This document shows positions 17,958 to 26,510 of a stretch of DNA of 34,169 nucleotides, in pieces (the first letter of the stretch is position 1; every line of letters starts with the position of its first letter). The DNA lies in NCBI GenBank assembly GCA_964456625.1, contig CAYWBO010000023.1, forward strand, positions 1 to 34,169. The letters run 5' to 3'. Source of the stretch: Sulfidibacterium sp964456625. GTDB taxonomy: Bacteria; Bacteroidota; Bacteroidia; Bacteroidales; F082. Position numbers and translations under genes: made by a program. The notes below the pieces were generated by a model. It searched no databases, was not told the origin of the DNA, and saw nothing but the letters and a program-made list of their open reading frames with translations.

Positions 17958-18923
17958 ACCAATTACGGGGCACGGATCGTCAGCATTGTTGTCCCGGACA
18001 AAGACGGCGTTCCAACCGATGTAGTCGTGGGATTTCCGAATGTAAAAGAGTACACGAAATTTCCCGATTGCTTTTACGGTGCCACCATCGGCCGCGTGGC
18101 CAACCGCATCGCCAAAGGCGAATTCACCCTTGACGGAAAGACCTATCATTTAGCCATCAACAATCCGCCCAACTCATTGCATGGCGGGGAGCCCGGCTAT
18201 CAGGAAGTTGTATGGGACGCCCATCAGCTTAATGATTCAACCCTTGAACTCAGCTATCTTTCCAAAAACGGACAGTCAGGATACCCGGGGAATCTGAAGA
18301 TCAAGGTAACTTATTCGCTGGAAGCCAACGATTCCCTGAAAATATCCTACGAAGCTCAGACGGATCAAAAAACACTCTGTGCCTTAACAAACCATGCTTA
18401 TTTTAATCTGAACGGCGTGGGTAGCGGCACCGTTTACGACCAGCTCGTACAGATCAATGCGGATCGCATTACGCCGGTCGATTCAACTTTAATTCCCACA
18501 GGCGAACTAGAATCGGTAAAGGGCACTCCTTTTGATTTCCTGAAACTGACGGCCATCGGTAAAAACATCAACGAAAAAAATACGCAGCTCCATTATTGCG
18601 GAGGCTACGATATGAATTTTGTATTGAATAATCCGAAGCCCGGAGAGATGTTTCACGCAGCCACCGCAATGGGCAACGCATCCGGAATTGTAATGAATGT
18701 TTACACGACCGAACCCGGTTTACAATTCTACAGCGGTAATTTTATGGCAGGAAAACATTTTATCGCGAAAGGCGTCACCGACGATTACCGTACTGCTTTT
18801 ACGATGGAAACACAGCATTTTCCGGATGCTCCCCATCACAAAAACTTTCCTTCCATTGTTTTGAATCCCGGACAAACCTATCGTTCATGCAGTATCTATC
18901 AATTCTCTGTAACAAAAAAGTAA
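17958..18923 (+). CDS. galM: Aldose 1-epimerase (galactose mutarotase family), N-terminus lost in assembly gap
   Basis: 322 residues are visible, beginning TNYGARIVSIVVPDKDG, which in this family follows only a few tens of residues of N-terminal sequence. The enzyme interconverts alpha and beta anomers of free aldoses; next to the ara genes it would prepare arabinose for the isomerase. Family marks are the substrate-binding Arg and His in GATIGRVANRIAKGEF and NSLHGG, the catalytic His in TNHAYFNLNG, and the catalytic Glu in YTTEPGLQFYSGNF. Whether it has a signal peptide cannot be seen because of the gap. B. thetaiotaomicron also has an epimerase gene in its ara cluster. It ends 21 bases before the GH51 gene. 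Confidence 0.95.
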   Translation, partial: TNYGARIVSIVVPDKDGVPTDVVVGFPNVKEYTKFPDCFYGATIGRVANRIAKGEFTLDGKTYHLAINNPPNSLHGGEPGYQEVVWDAHQLNDSTLELSYLSKNGQSGYPGNLKIKVTYSLEANDSLKISYEAQTDQKTLCALTNHAYFNLNGVGSGTVYDQLVQINADRITPVDSTLIPTGELESVKGTPFDFLKLTAIGKNINEKNTQLHYCGGYDMNFVLNNPKPGEMFHAATAMGNASGIVMNVYTTEPGLQFYSGNFMAGKHFIAKGVTDDYRTAFTMETQHFPDAPHHKNFPSIVLNPGQTYRSCSIYQFSVTKK

Positions 18924-18944
18924 AGTACATTCGCCATTAACAAA

Positions 18945-20377
18945 ATGATCATGAAAAAAATAAGTTTATTACTTTTCGGCATGCTGTTTCTGAGCAGCAT
19001 CGTGATGGCACAAACATCAACCGCAACGTTGGTTGTTGAAGCTGGCCAACCCCAATTCAAAATTCATAAAGAACTGTATGGTCAGTTTGCTGAAGATCTG
19101 GGAGCCGGAGTTTACGGAGGGATCTGGGTTGGGAAAGATTCTAAAATTCCCAATATCGACGGATACCGTAAAGATGTGGTGGAGGCAATCAAAAGCTTAT
19201 CAGTTCCCGTAATTCGCTGGCCTGGTGGATGTTTTGCCGACAGATATCACTGGATGGATGCAATCGGGCCCCAATCCCAGCGGAAATCGATCATTGATAT
19301 GTGGGGTGGTGTCGTTCAGGATAATAGTTTTGGCACCAATGAATTCCTTGATTTCTGCCAGCTGGTGGGTGCAGAACCTTATATCAGCGGTAATGTGGGC
19401 AGCGGAACGCCCCAGGAGATGTCCGACTGGGTTCAGTATATTACCGCGGCCAAAGGCCCCATGGCCGAGCTTCGAGCGAAATACGGTCATCCCAAACCGT
19501 GGAAAGTCAAATTCTGGGGCGTTGGAAATGAAAGCTGGGGCTGTGGCGGTAACATGACCCCCGAATATTATTCCGATTTGTATCGCCGGTTCTCAACATT
19601 TCTCGATAACTATGACGGCAACAAGCTTTACAAAATTGCAAGCGGACCCAACAGCGAAGATTATCACTGGATGCGCGTATCGATGAAAAATATCGGCTAT
19701 CGCATGCAGGGCATCTCATTGCATTATTACACGATTCCCAGAACGTGGGCAGATAAAGGATCTTCCACCAAATTCAGCACACAGGAGTATCTGACATCAA
19801 TAGAAAGGACGTTATTCATGAACACCCTCATCAACAAGCAATCGGAAATAATGGACCAATACGATCCACAAAAGAAAATCGGTTTGATCGTTGATGAATG
19901 GGGAATCTGGACCAATGTGATCCCCGGAACAAATCCGAGCTTTCTGTATCAGCAAAATTCGCTGCGCGATGCGATCATTGCAGCCCTGAACTTCAATATC
20001 TTTAACAAACACGCTGACCGTGTTCGGATGGCTAACATCGCTCAGATGGTGAATGTCTTGCAGTCCATCATTCTCACCAACGGGGATAAAATGGTGTTGA
20101 CACCTACGTATTATGCATTTAAAATGTACAAGGCTTTTATGGGAGCTCAGTACCTGGATACGCAGTTGATATGCGACCGTATCAATCTGGGCAAAGAAGA
20201 GAGTCCCGTGTTAAGTGTTTCCGCTTCCAAAAAAGACGGCGTTGTGACACTGGCAATTGTTAATATTGATCCAGCCAAAAATGTGGATCTAAATTGCGAT
20301 CTTCAGGGAGGCACGTTCAAAACGGTCGCCGGAGAAATACTGACGTCCAAACACCTGACCGACATCAATACATTCGA
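18945..20377 (+). CDS. GH51 alpha-L-arabinofuranosidase, exported, C-terminus lost in assembly gap
   Basis: 477 codons are visible; a complete single-domain GH51 would be about 510, so the end lies in the gap. Starts at 18945 (MIMKK) or 18951 (MKK) are both possible; either gives a signal peptide ending IVMAQ. The retaining GH51 acids are Glu196 (acid/base, in FWGVGNESWGCGG) and Glu318 (nucleophile, in LIVDEWGIW), numbered from 18945. RWPGGCFADRYHW is a further signature. It removes terminal arabinofuranose from arabinan or arabinoxylan oligosaccharides, probably in the periplasm. It is co-transcribed with galM upstream. The protein that seems to follow in the same frame after the N run belongs to a different family. 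Confidence 0.94.
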
Positions 20378-20477
20378 NNNNNNNNNNNNNNNNNNNNNNN
20401 NNNNNNNNNNNNNNNNNNNNNNNNNNNNNNNNNNNNNNNNNNNNNNNNNNNNNNNNNNNNNNNNNNNNNNNNNNNNN
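20378..20477. other. Assembly gap of 100 N
   Basis: A second run of exactly 100 N. It removes the end of the GH51 gene and the beginning of the next glycosidase. The true distance, and whether whole genes are missing, is unknown. Confidence 0.98.
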
Positions 20478-21992
20478 TGGGACGACCATTATGATTTTAG
20501 CAAAGGTCTTTACTATATAGAACCCTTGCTGGATGCGACCGAATACACCATTTCTTCCATTGATGCATCAGGAGGAAAAGGCGGATTCACCGGCGGGGAT
20601 TCTTTTAGACCTACCATTAACAGTTATATGTACGGGAATGCACTGGCAATTTCGAAAATCGCTGCCATGAAAGGGGACTCTGAAAAAGCCAAATATTACA
20701 AGGATAAAGCGATGGCTCTCCGGCAAAATGTTGAACAGGATTTGTGGAATGACTCTCTGGACCACTTCATTGACCGTTATAAGGTTAATAACAAATATGT
20801 ACATTACTGGAGCTTTATTCACGGGAGGGAGTTAGCCGGATATGTGCCCTGGTGCTATGATCTTCCGGATAATAATGCCAAATACTCCACAGAATGGAAA
20901 CAGACAATGGATACCTCGGAATTTCTTGGACGATACGGCCTCAGAACAGTAGCGCCTTCGTATCAATACTATATGAACCAATATCGTTATGACTGGGCAA
21001 CCGGCAAACCCGAATGTCAGTGGAATGGTCCAAGCTGGCCTTTCCAAACGACACAGGTACTTGAAGGGATGGCAAACCTCCTGAATAACTATTCGCAGAA
21101 TTATGTCAATGTTTCAGATTATTTAAAGCTGCTCCGTCTTTACACACAACAACATTTTATCTCAAAAAAACATCTTAATCTTCAGGAAGATTATAATCCA
21201 GATACGGGCAAGCCAATCGTAGGGCTATACAGAAGCTCCCATTACAATCATTCCTGCTATAACGATCTTGTTATCACCGGGCTTTGCGGATTACGTCCTT
21301 CAAAAGGGAATGAACTCGTAATAAATCCCTTAATTGATTCAACCATTCGATACTTCTGCCTTCAGGATGTACTGTACCATGGTCACAATATTACGGTTTT
21401 GTATGACAGAAACGGGGATAGGTTTAAGCATGGAAAGGGGCTTTCCATATTTGTAGATGGCAAAAGAGAAGCAGGGCCGGTTAAGTTGGGAAGAATTAAA
21501 GTGCATATTCCCAACCCGATTATTATGAAGTCAGAACATTTCCCCAAAAACATTGCAATCAACCTTCTGCAAAGAGGTTACCCTGTTCCTTCTGCATCGG
21601 TAAATTCGGTTCCCGATTCATTATATCAGGCCATCGACGGGAGGATATGGTATTTTCCCGAAATAAAAAACAGATGGTCAACAATGGGTTCTTCAAATGA
21701 ATCTGACTGGTATGCACTTGATTTTGGTAAAACACAGAAGATAAGCTCGATAAAAATATATTTCTATGCGGACCATAAAACCTTCATTGCACCTTCTGAT
21801 TATAAGGCTGAAAGCTGGAATGGCAAAGAATGGGTCGAGATAAAAAGTCAGAAAAAGTACCCGGTTAAACCAACCGGAAATACGGCAAACACGTTGCGTT
21901 TTCCAGAAATAGTTGCCTCAAAAATCAGAGTCGTATTCACAAATACCGGTCGCGACCATTCAACAGCTCTTGCTGAAATTGAAGTTTACTAA
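20478..21992 (+). CDS. GH63/MGH1-like (alpha/alpha)6 glycosidase with C-terminal discoidin-like domain, N-terminus lost in assembly gap
   Basis: 504 residues are visible. The first two thirds resemble the catalytic (alpha/alpha)6 barrel of mannosyl-oligosaccharide-glucosidase-like enzymes: WDDHYDFSKGLYYIEPLLDATEY, FTGGDSFRPTINSYMYGNA, helices with KAKYYKDKAMALRQNVEQDLWN, and the hallmark CQWNGPSWPFQTTQVLEGMANLL near a catalytic acid. The final 150 residues (AIDGRIWYFPEIKNRWST, WYALDFGKTQKISSIKIYFY, SKIRVVFTNTGRDHSTALAEIEVY) form a discoidin (F5/8C)-like carbohydrate-binding module. Substrate is unknown; context suggests an arabinose- or glucose-decorated plant glycan. The N-terminal part, including any signal peptide, is lost in the gap. 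The next gene has its own promoter. Confidence 0.82.
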   Translation, partial: WDDHYDFSKGLYYIEPLLDATEYTISSIDASGGKGGFTGGDSFRPTINSYMYGNALAISKIAAMKGDSEKAKYYKDKAMALRQNVEQDLWNDSLDHFIDRYKVNNKYVHYWSFIHGRELAGYVPWCYDLPDNNAKYSTEWKQTMDTSEFLGRYGLRTVAPSYQYYMNQYRYDWATGKPECQWNGPSWPFQTTQVLEGMANLLNNYSQNYVNVSDYLKLLRLYTQQHFISKKHLNLQEDYNPDTGKPIVGLYRSSHYNHSCYNDLVITGLCGLRPSKGNELVINPLIDSTIRYFCLQDVLYHGHNITVLYDRNGDRFKHGKGLSIFVDGKREAGPVKLGRIKVHIPNPIIMKSEHFPKNIAINLLQRGYPVPSASVNSVPDSLYQAIDGRIWYFPEIKNRWSTMGSSNESDWYALDFGKTQKISSIKIYFYADHKTFIAPSDYKAESWNGKEWVEIKSQKKYPVKPTGNTANTLRFPEIVASKIRVVFTNTGRDHSTALAEIEVY

Positions 21993-22064
21993 TGAGTCAG
22001 GGAAGTACAGCATATAAGAATTCGTAAGAACACAATACGTTTGTATCCATGGTACGGTTACCAA

Positions 22065-22083
22065 CTACTTAAAACAAAATTAA
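22065..22083. promoter_or_regulatory. Possible degenerate AraR-like site upstream of the esterase gene
   Basis: The stretch from CTACTTAAAAC to TTAA shares an uninterrupted TACTTAAAAC with the palindrome before araR (11351-11369) and matches 15 of 18 positions overall. It touches the start of the 32-bp element. The second arm is poorly kept and the sequence is AT-rich, so chance is possible. Confidence 0.25.
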
Positions 22084-22114
22084 TGGCCAGATAATACATT
22101 TATTTGTCCAAATA
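22083..22114 (+). promoter_or_regulatory. Conserved 32-bp regulatory element upstream of the esterase gene (copy 2)
   Basis: It contains TGGCCAGATAAT and then TTTGTCCAAATA, identical at 30 of 32 positions to the susC copy and in the same orientation relative to its gene. Here the core is a perfect inverted repeat TATTTG-TC-CAAATA. Confidence 0.8.
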
Positions 22115-22141
22115 CTTAATTTAAAGAGCACTGGCGCAATT

Positions 22142-22149
22142 TATTTTTA
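22142..22149 (+). promoter_or_regulatory. Predicted -7 box of the esterase promoter
   Basis: TATTTTTA differs from TAnnTTTG in one base and stands at exactly the same distance from the conserved element as the -7 box of susC. Transcription would start near 22156, about 53 bases before the ATG at 22209. Confidence 0.5.
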
Positions 22150-22208
22150 TCTGTTGAAATTTCTAATTAACAAATTACATTTATTCCGTTAACACTCAAA
22201 GGACAGCC

Positions 22209-24266
22209 ATGAAACTTTTCGTTTTTCTTTTCGCACTGACCGGTATTCTTTTACCGGGATATAGCTTACCCGCCTCTCACAACAATAAGGTAAATGATAA
22301 AATTTTAATGCCGGCCATTTTCTCGGATAATATGGTACTCCAGCAAAAGAAAGATGTGCCGGTTTGGGGAAAGGCAAATCCCGGAGATGCTGTTATAGTA
22401 AAAGCAAGCTGGGGTGCATCCGCTAAAACAATTGTTGGTAGTGACAGTACATGGAGGGTAAAATTAAAAACGATTAAAGCCGGAGGGCCTTACACATTGA
22501 AATTAGCCGTAGGGGATTCAAGTATTGTTTACAAAAACGTCATGTTAGGCGAGGTCTGGCTGTGTTCAGGCCAGTCGAATATGGAAGAACCGTTGACTGG
22601 ATGGCCGCCGCTGAACCCAATTCATAACTCTGCAAAGGAAATTAAAGCGGCCAACTATCCAAACATCAGGTTGTTTACCGTTAAAAAAACTATTTCAAAT
22701 ATGCCTGACTTCAATTGCGTCGGTTCGTGGAGTGAATGCAACCCGGAGACAGCGGCTGATTTCAGTGCTGTAGCTTATTTCTTCGGAAGAAAGTTATTTA
22801 ATGAATTACATGTTCCCATCGGATTAATTGTATCCAGCTGGGGCGGAACCGCGATCCAATCATGGATCAGCGGAAAAAATATACGTGAGTTTTCCGGTTA
22901 TAAGACGGTTGTAAGCCAGCTTGAAAAATCCGGACCTGTTATTAGGCACGTACAAAACTGGATTCGAAACCATCGGGTAATTGATGTGTCTGGCAAACCG
23001 GCCAATGTTCAGTTCAGGAATTTGGATTTTGGTGACAGTCTTTGCGCCAAACCCGGTTTCGATGACAGCCAGTGGCGGACCATGAAACTCCCGACTTACT
23101 GGGAAAACACAAGAGTCGGAAAGTTCGACGGTGCCGTTTGGTATAGAAAGAAAATTGTGATTCCTAAGAGCTGGATCGGTAAAGAGCTGGTTCTTGAACT
23201 GGGACCCATCGACGACATGGACAGATCCTACGTAAACGGGACTTTTGTGGGCGGAATCGAAGAAGCGGGTTATTATGATAAGCCGAGGGTTTACAATGTC
23301 CCGGCAACGATTGTGAATGATACTGTTTTAACGCTGGCTGTAAGGGTTTTAGATACCGGCGGTGGAGGCGGTTTATGGGGAGACAATGTCAAAATGCAGA
23401 TCCATCCCAAAGGAAGCAATCAAAACGTTGCCCTTTCAGGGGAATGGAAATATTTACCCGTAGCCGAATATATTAAAGACAGGTTTTATGTTTACGGAAT
23501 CCCGAACCGGGAATTTGATCAACGTCCCATGCTTCCTTTCGGTTTGGACGAGAATACTCCGACTGTACTTTACAATGGAATGATTGCCCCCCTCATCCCT
23601 TTTTACATAAAAGGGACAATCTGGTATCAGGGCGAACAAAACGTCAATGCTCCCAAAGATTACGAGAGTTACCATGCGCTTTTTTCTATGCTGATACACA
23701 ATTGGAGAGCCGACTGGAATGAAGGGAACTTTCCGTTTTACTTTGTGCAGATTGCGCCCTGGACGTATGGCAGCAGCTCTAAATCTTACGTTGTAAGGAA
23801 TGCGCAGTTTGAAACGCTTTCGGTTCCAAATACCGGCATGGCAGTAACGCTTGATATTGGCAGCCTGAAGACGATCCATCCACCGGATAAACAGGACGTA
23901 GGTAAAAGGCTTGCCCTCTGGGCTTTGGCAAAACAATATCATAAAGATGTCTTTTATTCGGGCCCGCTTTATAAATCAATGAAGATAAAAGGCAGCAAAA
24001 TCATCCTTTCTTTTGAGCACACCGGTGAAGGGCTTGCACTAAAAGAAATTAATGGCAAAACCAATTTTATTATTGCCGGAAGGGATCAAAAATTTGTGGA
24101 TGCTCAGGTAAAGATAGAAGGGAAGAAGCTTGTCGTTTACAGCGATAAAGTAAAAGATCCGGTAGCAGTAAGATATGCCTGGAGCAACACGGCGGAAGCT
24201 ACTTTGTTCAATAAAGAAGGTTTTCCTTCGCCGACATTTAAAACAGATAACTGGACCGATAAGTAA
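22209..24266 (+). CDS. Sialate-O-acetylesterase family SGNH esterase with inserted jelly-roll domain, probable plant-glycan deacetylase
   Basis: The protein is 685 residues with a signal peptide (residues 1-22). The SGNH fold is split. The nucleophile Ser123 lies in WLCSGQSNM, followed by the family's SSWGGTAIQSWIS and, far downstream, WYQGEQN. Asp549 and His557 occur in LDIGSLKTIHPPDKQDVGKRLA. Between the halves (about residues 270-400) is a galactose-binding-like jelly roll of the GH2 N-domain type (WYRKKIVIPKSWIGKELVLELGPIDDMDRSYVNG). Proteins of this layout include xylan acetylesterases (family CE20). In a locus with GH43, GH3 and GH51 enzymes and no sialic-acid genes, removal of acetyl groups from plant xylan or pectin is more likely than sialate deacetylation. 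Its promoter element matches that of susC. Confidence 0.9.
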   Translation: MKLFVFLFALTGILLPGYSLPASHNNKVNDKILMPAIFSDNMVLQQKKDVPVWGKANPGDAVIVKASWGASAKTIVGSDSTWRVKLKTIKAGGPYTLKLAVGDSSIVYKNVMLGEVWLCSGQSNMEEPLTGWPPLNPIHNSAKEIKAANYPNIRLFTVKKTISNMPDFNCVGSWSECNPETAADFSAVAYFFGRKLFNELHVPIGLIVSSWGGTAIQSWISGKNIREFSGYKTVVSQLEKSGPVIRHVQNWIRNHRVIDVSGKPANVQFRNLDFGDSLCAKPGFDDSQWRTMKLPTYWENTRVGKFDGAVWYRKKIVIPKSWIGKELVLELGPIDDMDRSYVNGTFVGGIEEAGYYDKPRVYNVPATIVNDTVLTLAVRVLDTGGGGGLWGDNVKMQIHPKGSNQNVALSGEWKYLPVAEYIKDRFYVYGIPNREFDQRPMLPFGLDENTPTVLYNGMIAPLIPFYIKGTIWYQGEQNVNAPKDYESYHALFSMLIHNWRADWNEGNFPFYFVQIAPWTYGSSSKSYVVRNAQFETLSVPNTGMAVTLDIGSLKTIHPPDKQDVGKRLALWALAKQYHKDVFYSGPLYKSMKIKGSKIILSFEHTGEGLALKEINGKTNFIIAGRDQKFVDAQVKIEGKKLVVYSDKVKDPVAVRYAWSNTAEATLFNKEGFPSPTFKTDNWTDK

Positions 24267-24376
24267 AGCTGAAAGTAGAATTATTTCTTGATAATCAAAT
24301 ATATTAGAACAGAAAGAAAAACCGCAAGTGGTTGAAAAAAATATAAAATTTATTTATCAGTTTTTGATTGGTTTTT

Positions 24377-24448
24377 ATGACTGGATTTTTCCCGTGTGCT
24401 TAAGACAACGGGTAAACCGTCGGCCACTTGTTTGCGCCAGTCATTTTT
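24377..24448 (+). terminator. Branched inverted-repeat structure after the esterase gene, possible terminator
   Basis: ATGACTGG (24377-24384) pairs with CCAGTCAT (24437-24444), followed by TTTTT. Inside, CCCGT pairs with ACGGG. It lies 110 bases after the stop codon. The closing stem plus T run could terminate the arabinose-locus transcript, but the 52-base interior is long for a standard terminator. No tRNA features (T-arm, anticodon arm) are present. Confidence 0.35.
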
Positions 24449-24548
24449 ACCAGGACAGGGGTTAAACTTCACCAAAACTTAACAACGATCTAATATTCAG
24501 TTAATATTGCGTTTATAATATTGCACCATAAAATCATCCGCTAAGGAA

Positions 24549-25427
24549 ATGAGCCAAAAAAAAACGCTCGAACTGGTAATATTATCCGACCTGCATCTGG
24601 GAACCTACGGCTGCAGCAGCAAAGAACTCCTTCTCTATCTGAAAAGCATCCGTCCCGAAACACTGATTCTGAACGGAGACATTATCGACATCTGGCAATT
24701 CAACAAGTACTTCTGGCCGAAATCACACGCAGCCGTCATCAAAGAGATCCTCTCCTTGCTCTCTTCAGGCACCAGGGTCATTTACATTACGGGAAATCAT
24801 GATGAAATGATGCGCCGCTATTCCGGTTTAAAGCTTGGAAAATTCGAAATTCTCGACAAACTGGTCCTACCGCTCAGCAACGGAGAAAGAGCCTGGATCT
24901 TCCATGGGGACGTGTTTGATGTGATGATGGAACATTCCAAATTTCTGACCCGCATGGGCGCCTATGGTTATGATCTGTTGATCCTCATCAACAGCCTGGT
25001 AAACAGGGTCAGCAAGCTGCTGGGAAGAAGTCCGGTATCGTTGGCATCGAAAGTAAAAGGCAGTGTAAAATCCGCCGTGAAATATCTCAACAAATTTGAA
25101 AATCTTGTCGCCGAGATCGGTTCGCGGAAAGGCTATGATTATGTTGTCTGCGGACACATACACAAACCGGAAAAAAGAAAATACGCCACGGAGCATGGTG
25201 AAATCACCTATTTAAATTCGGGAGACTGGATCGAAAATCTCTCCGCACTGGAATTCAACGGCAAGGCCTGGGAAATTTATCGTTTTAAGGATAATCCCCT
25301 GATCGCCGACATTCCGGAAGAAACACCTCTTTCTCCGTCCTATCAGCAGATCTTCGATTCGCTGAAAAAGGACATCGCCGAAATAAACATTAAAAGTTCC
25401 GGATTTTCTTTACCCACACTTTCCTGA
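24549..25427 (+). CDS. LpxH-like calcineurin-type metallophosphoesterase (UDP-2,3-diacylglucosamine diphosphatase family)
   Basis: The protein is 292 residues. It carries the full set of metal-binding motifs of the LpxH type: SDLHLG (Asp14, His16), NGDIIDIW (Asp44), TGNHDE (Asn83, His84), HGDVFD (His119) and CGHIHKPEKR, closing with NSGDWIE. LpxH-like enzymes cleave UDP-diacyl-GlcN in lipid A synthesis. This longer subgroup often stands beside glycosyltransferases, and its exact substrate is not established here. A near-consensus -7 box (TAATATTG, 24516-24523) precedes it. The next gene starts seven bases after its stop codon, so the two form an operon. Confidence 0.85.
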   Translation: MSQKKTLELVILSDLHLGTYGCSSKELLLYLKSIRPETLILNGDIIDIWQFNKYFWPKSHAAVIKEILSLLSSGTRVIYITGNHDEMMRRYSGLKLGKFEILDKLVLPLSNGERAWIFHGDVFDVMMEHSKFLTRMGAYGYDLLILINSLVNRVSKLLGRSPVSLASKVKGSVKSAVKYLNKFENLVAEIGSRKGYDYVVCGHIHKPEKRKYATEHGEITYLNSGDWIENLSALEFNGKAWEIYRFKDNPLIADIPEETPLSPSYQQIFDSLKKDIAEINIKSSGFSLPTLS

Positions 25428-25434
25428 CCCTATC

Positions 25435-26418
25435 ATGAAAATCCTCTATGGAATTCAGGCCACGGGAAATGGCCATATAACACGGGCAACAGAGATCATT
25501 CCCCTGCTTCAGAAAAAAGCCCGGGTAGATGTGCTGATGAGCGGCATGCAAAATTCGGTTTCGTTTCCGTTTCCGGTAAAATACCGTTTTTACGGATTGA
25601 GTTTCGTCTCCGGAAAATCAGGCGGCATTGATTACCTGATGACGTATCATAAAACCAAAACGCTGCGGTTCATGAACGATTTACTCAAATTACCGCTGGA
25701 AGATTATGACCTGATCATTCAGGATTTTGAGCCGGTGATTGCATGGGCCGGAAAACTGAGGGGAAAGAAAGTCATTGCTTTGAGCCACCAGAGTGCCGTC
25801 ATCAAAGATGCTGCACCGCAACCCGATCTCTTTGATCCTTTGGGAAAACAAATCCTCAAAAACTATGCTCCGGCAAAAATAGAATACGGATTTCATTTTA
25901 AATCTTATGATGAAGCCATCTTTACTCCCGTGATCAGAAAATCCGTTCGGGATATCAAGCCCATCAACAAGGGCCATTATACCGTGTACTTACCCTCCTA
26001 TCAGGATTCAGCTTTGGTCTCATACCTGTCAGACTACAAAAAGGTACAATGGCACGTCTTCAGCAGGCATGCCCCACGAAAATACAGACACGAAAATGTC
26101 GCTGTTTTTCCCACGGGGCAAGAGGCTTTTTTGCAGAGCATGTCCACTGCTGAAGGTGTTCTTTGCGGGGCGGGTTTTGAGACGCCGGCCGAAGCACTGT
26201 ACCTGCAGAAAAAGCTGATGGTCGTCCCCATGAAAAAGCAGTACGAACAACAATGCAATGCAACGGCCCTGGATCAGATGGGAATCGATGTCATTAAAAT
26301 ACTTTCAAAAGAGCATCATCAACTGGATCCCTGGCTTGAGAAAAGAGGGAGGGCCGAAGTCGCTTTTCCGAATCAAACCGAGGCCATCTTATCACAGATC
26401 ATTGAAAAACACGCCTAA
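25435..26418 (+). CDS. MurG-like (GT28-type) glycosyltransferase
   Basis: The protein is 327 residues. The opening MKILYGIQATGNGHITRATE is the glycine-rich nucleotide-sugar loop of the MJ1255/MurG-like group. The C-terminal half has GVLCGAGFETPAEALYLQKKLMVVPMKKQYEQQCNA, the donor-binding motif of GT-B enzymes, where the sequence normally reads G--T--E-L--GKP-L--P---Q-EQ--NA. It probably transfers a sugar to a lipid or cell-surface acceptor on the cytoplasmic side. Acceptor and donor are not readable. Coupling with the LpxH-like phosphoesterase suggests a shared glycolipid pathway. Confidence 0.82.
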   Translation: MKILYGIQATGNGHITRATEIIPLLQKKARVDVLMSGMQNSVSFPFPVKYRFYGLSFVSGKSGGIDYLMTYHKTKTLRFMNDLLKLPLEDYDLIIQDFEPVIAWAGKLRGKKVIALSHQSAVIKDAAPQPDLFDPLGKQILKNYAPAKIEYGFHFKSYDEAIFTPVIRKSVRDIKPINKGHYTVYLPSYQDSALVSYLSDYKKVQWHVFSRHAPRKYRHENVAVFPTGQEAFLQSMSTAEGVLCGAGFETPAEALYLQKKLMVVPMKKQYEQQCNATALDQMGIDVIKILSKEHHQLDPWLEKRGRAEVAFPNQTEAILSQIIEKHA

Positions 26419-26460
26419 TGACCAATACTTTAGATTTAACTTATGTTTACATTTCTTCGC

Positions 26461-26490
26461 TTTGTCAATTCTAAAATTAGGTTACATTTG
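26461..26490 (+). promoter_or_regulatory. Consensus Bacteroidetes promoter of the small lipoprotein gene
   Basis: TTTG (26461-26464), an 18-base spacer, then TACATTTG (26483-26490) match the -33/-7 consensus exactly. Transcription would start near 26497, about 14 bases before the ATG at 26511. Confidence 0.7.
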
Positions 26491-26510
26491 TTCTCCAAAA
26501 CCATTTTAAA

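Noticed and set aside
16317..18923. A natural ribulokinase-aldose epimerase fusion protein
   Set aside because: The joint lies exactly in a 100-N gap, the kinase is short of its usual C-terminus and the epimerase of its N-terminus.
18945..21992. A bifunctional GH51-GH63-like enzyme
   Set aside because: The frame passes through 100 N, and the GH51 domain lacks its last strands before the gap.
24377..24444. A tRNA-like gene with an eight-base closing stem
   Set aside because: No T-arm TTCGA sequence, no anticodon stem-loop of proper size and no variable-loop geometry.
26029..26263. Three overlapping minus-strand frames within the glycosyltransferase gene
   Set aside because: Low-complexity shadows of a well-supported plus-strand gene; none has a recognisable domain.
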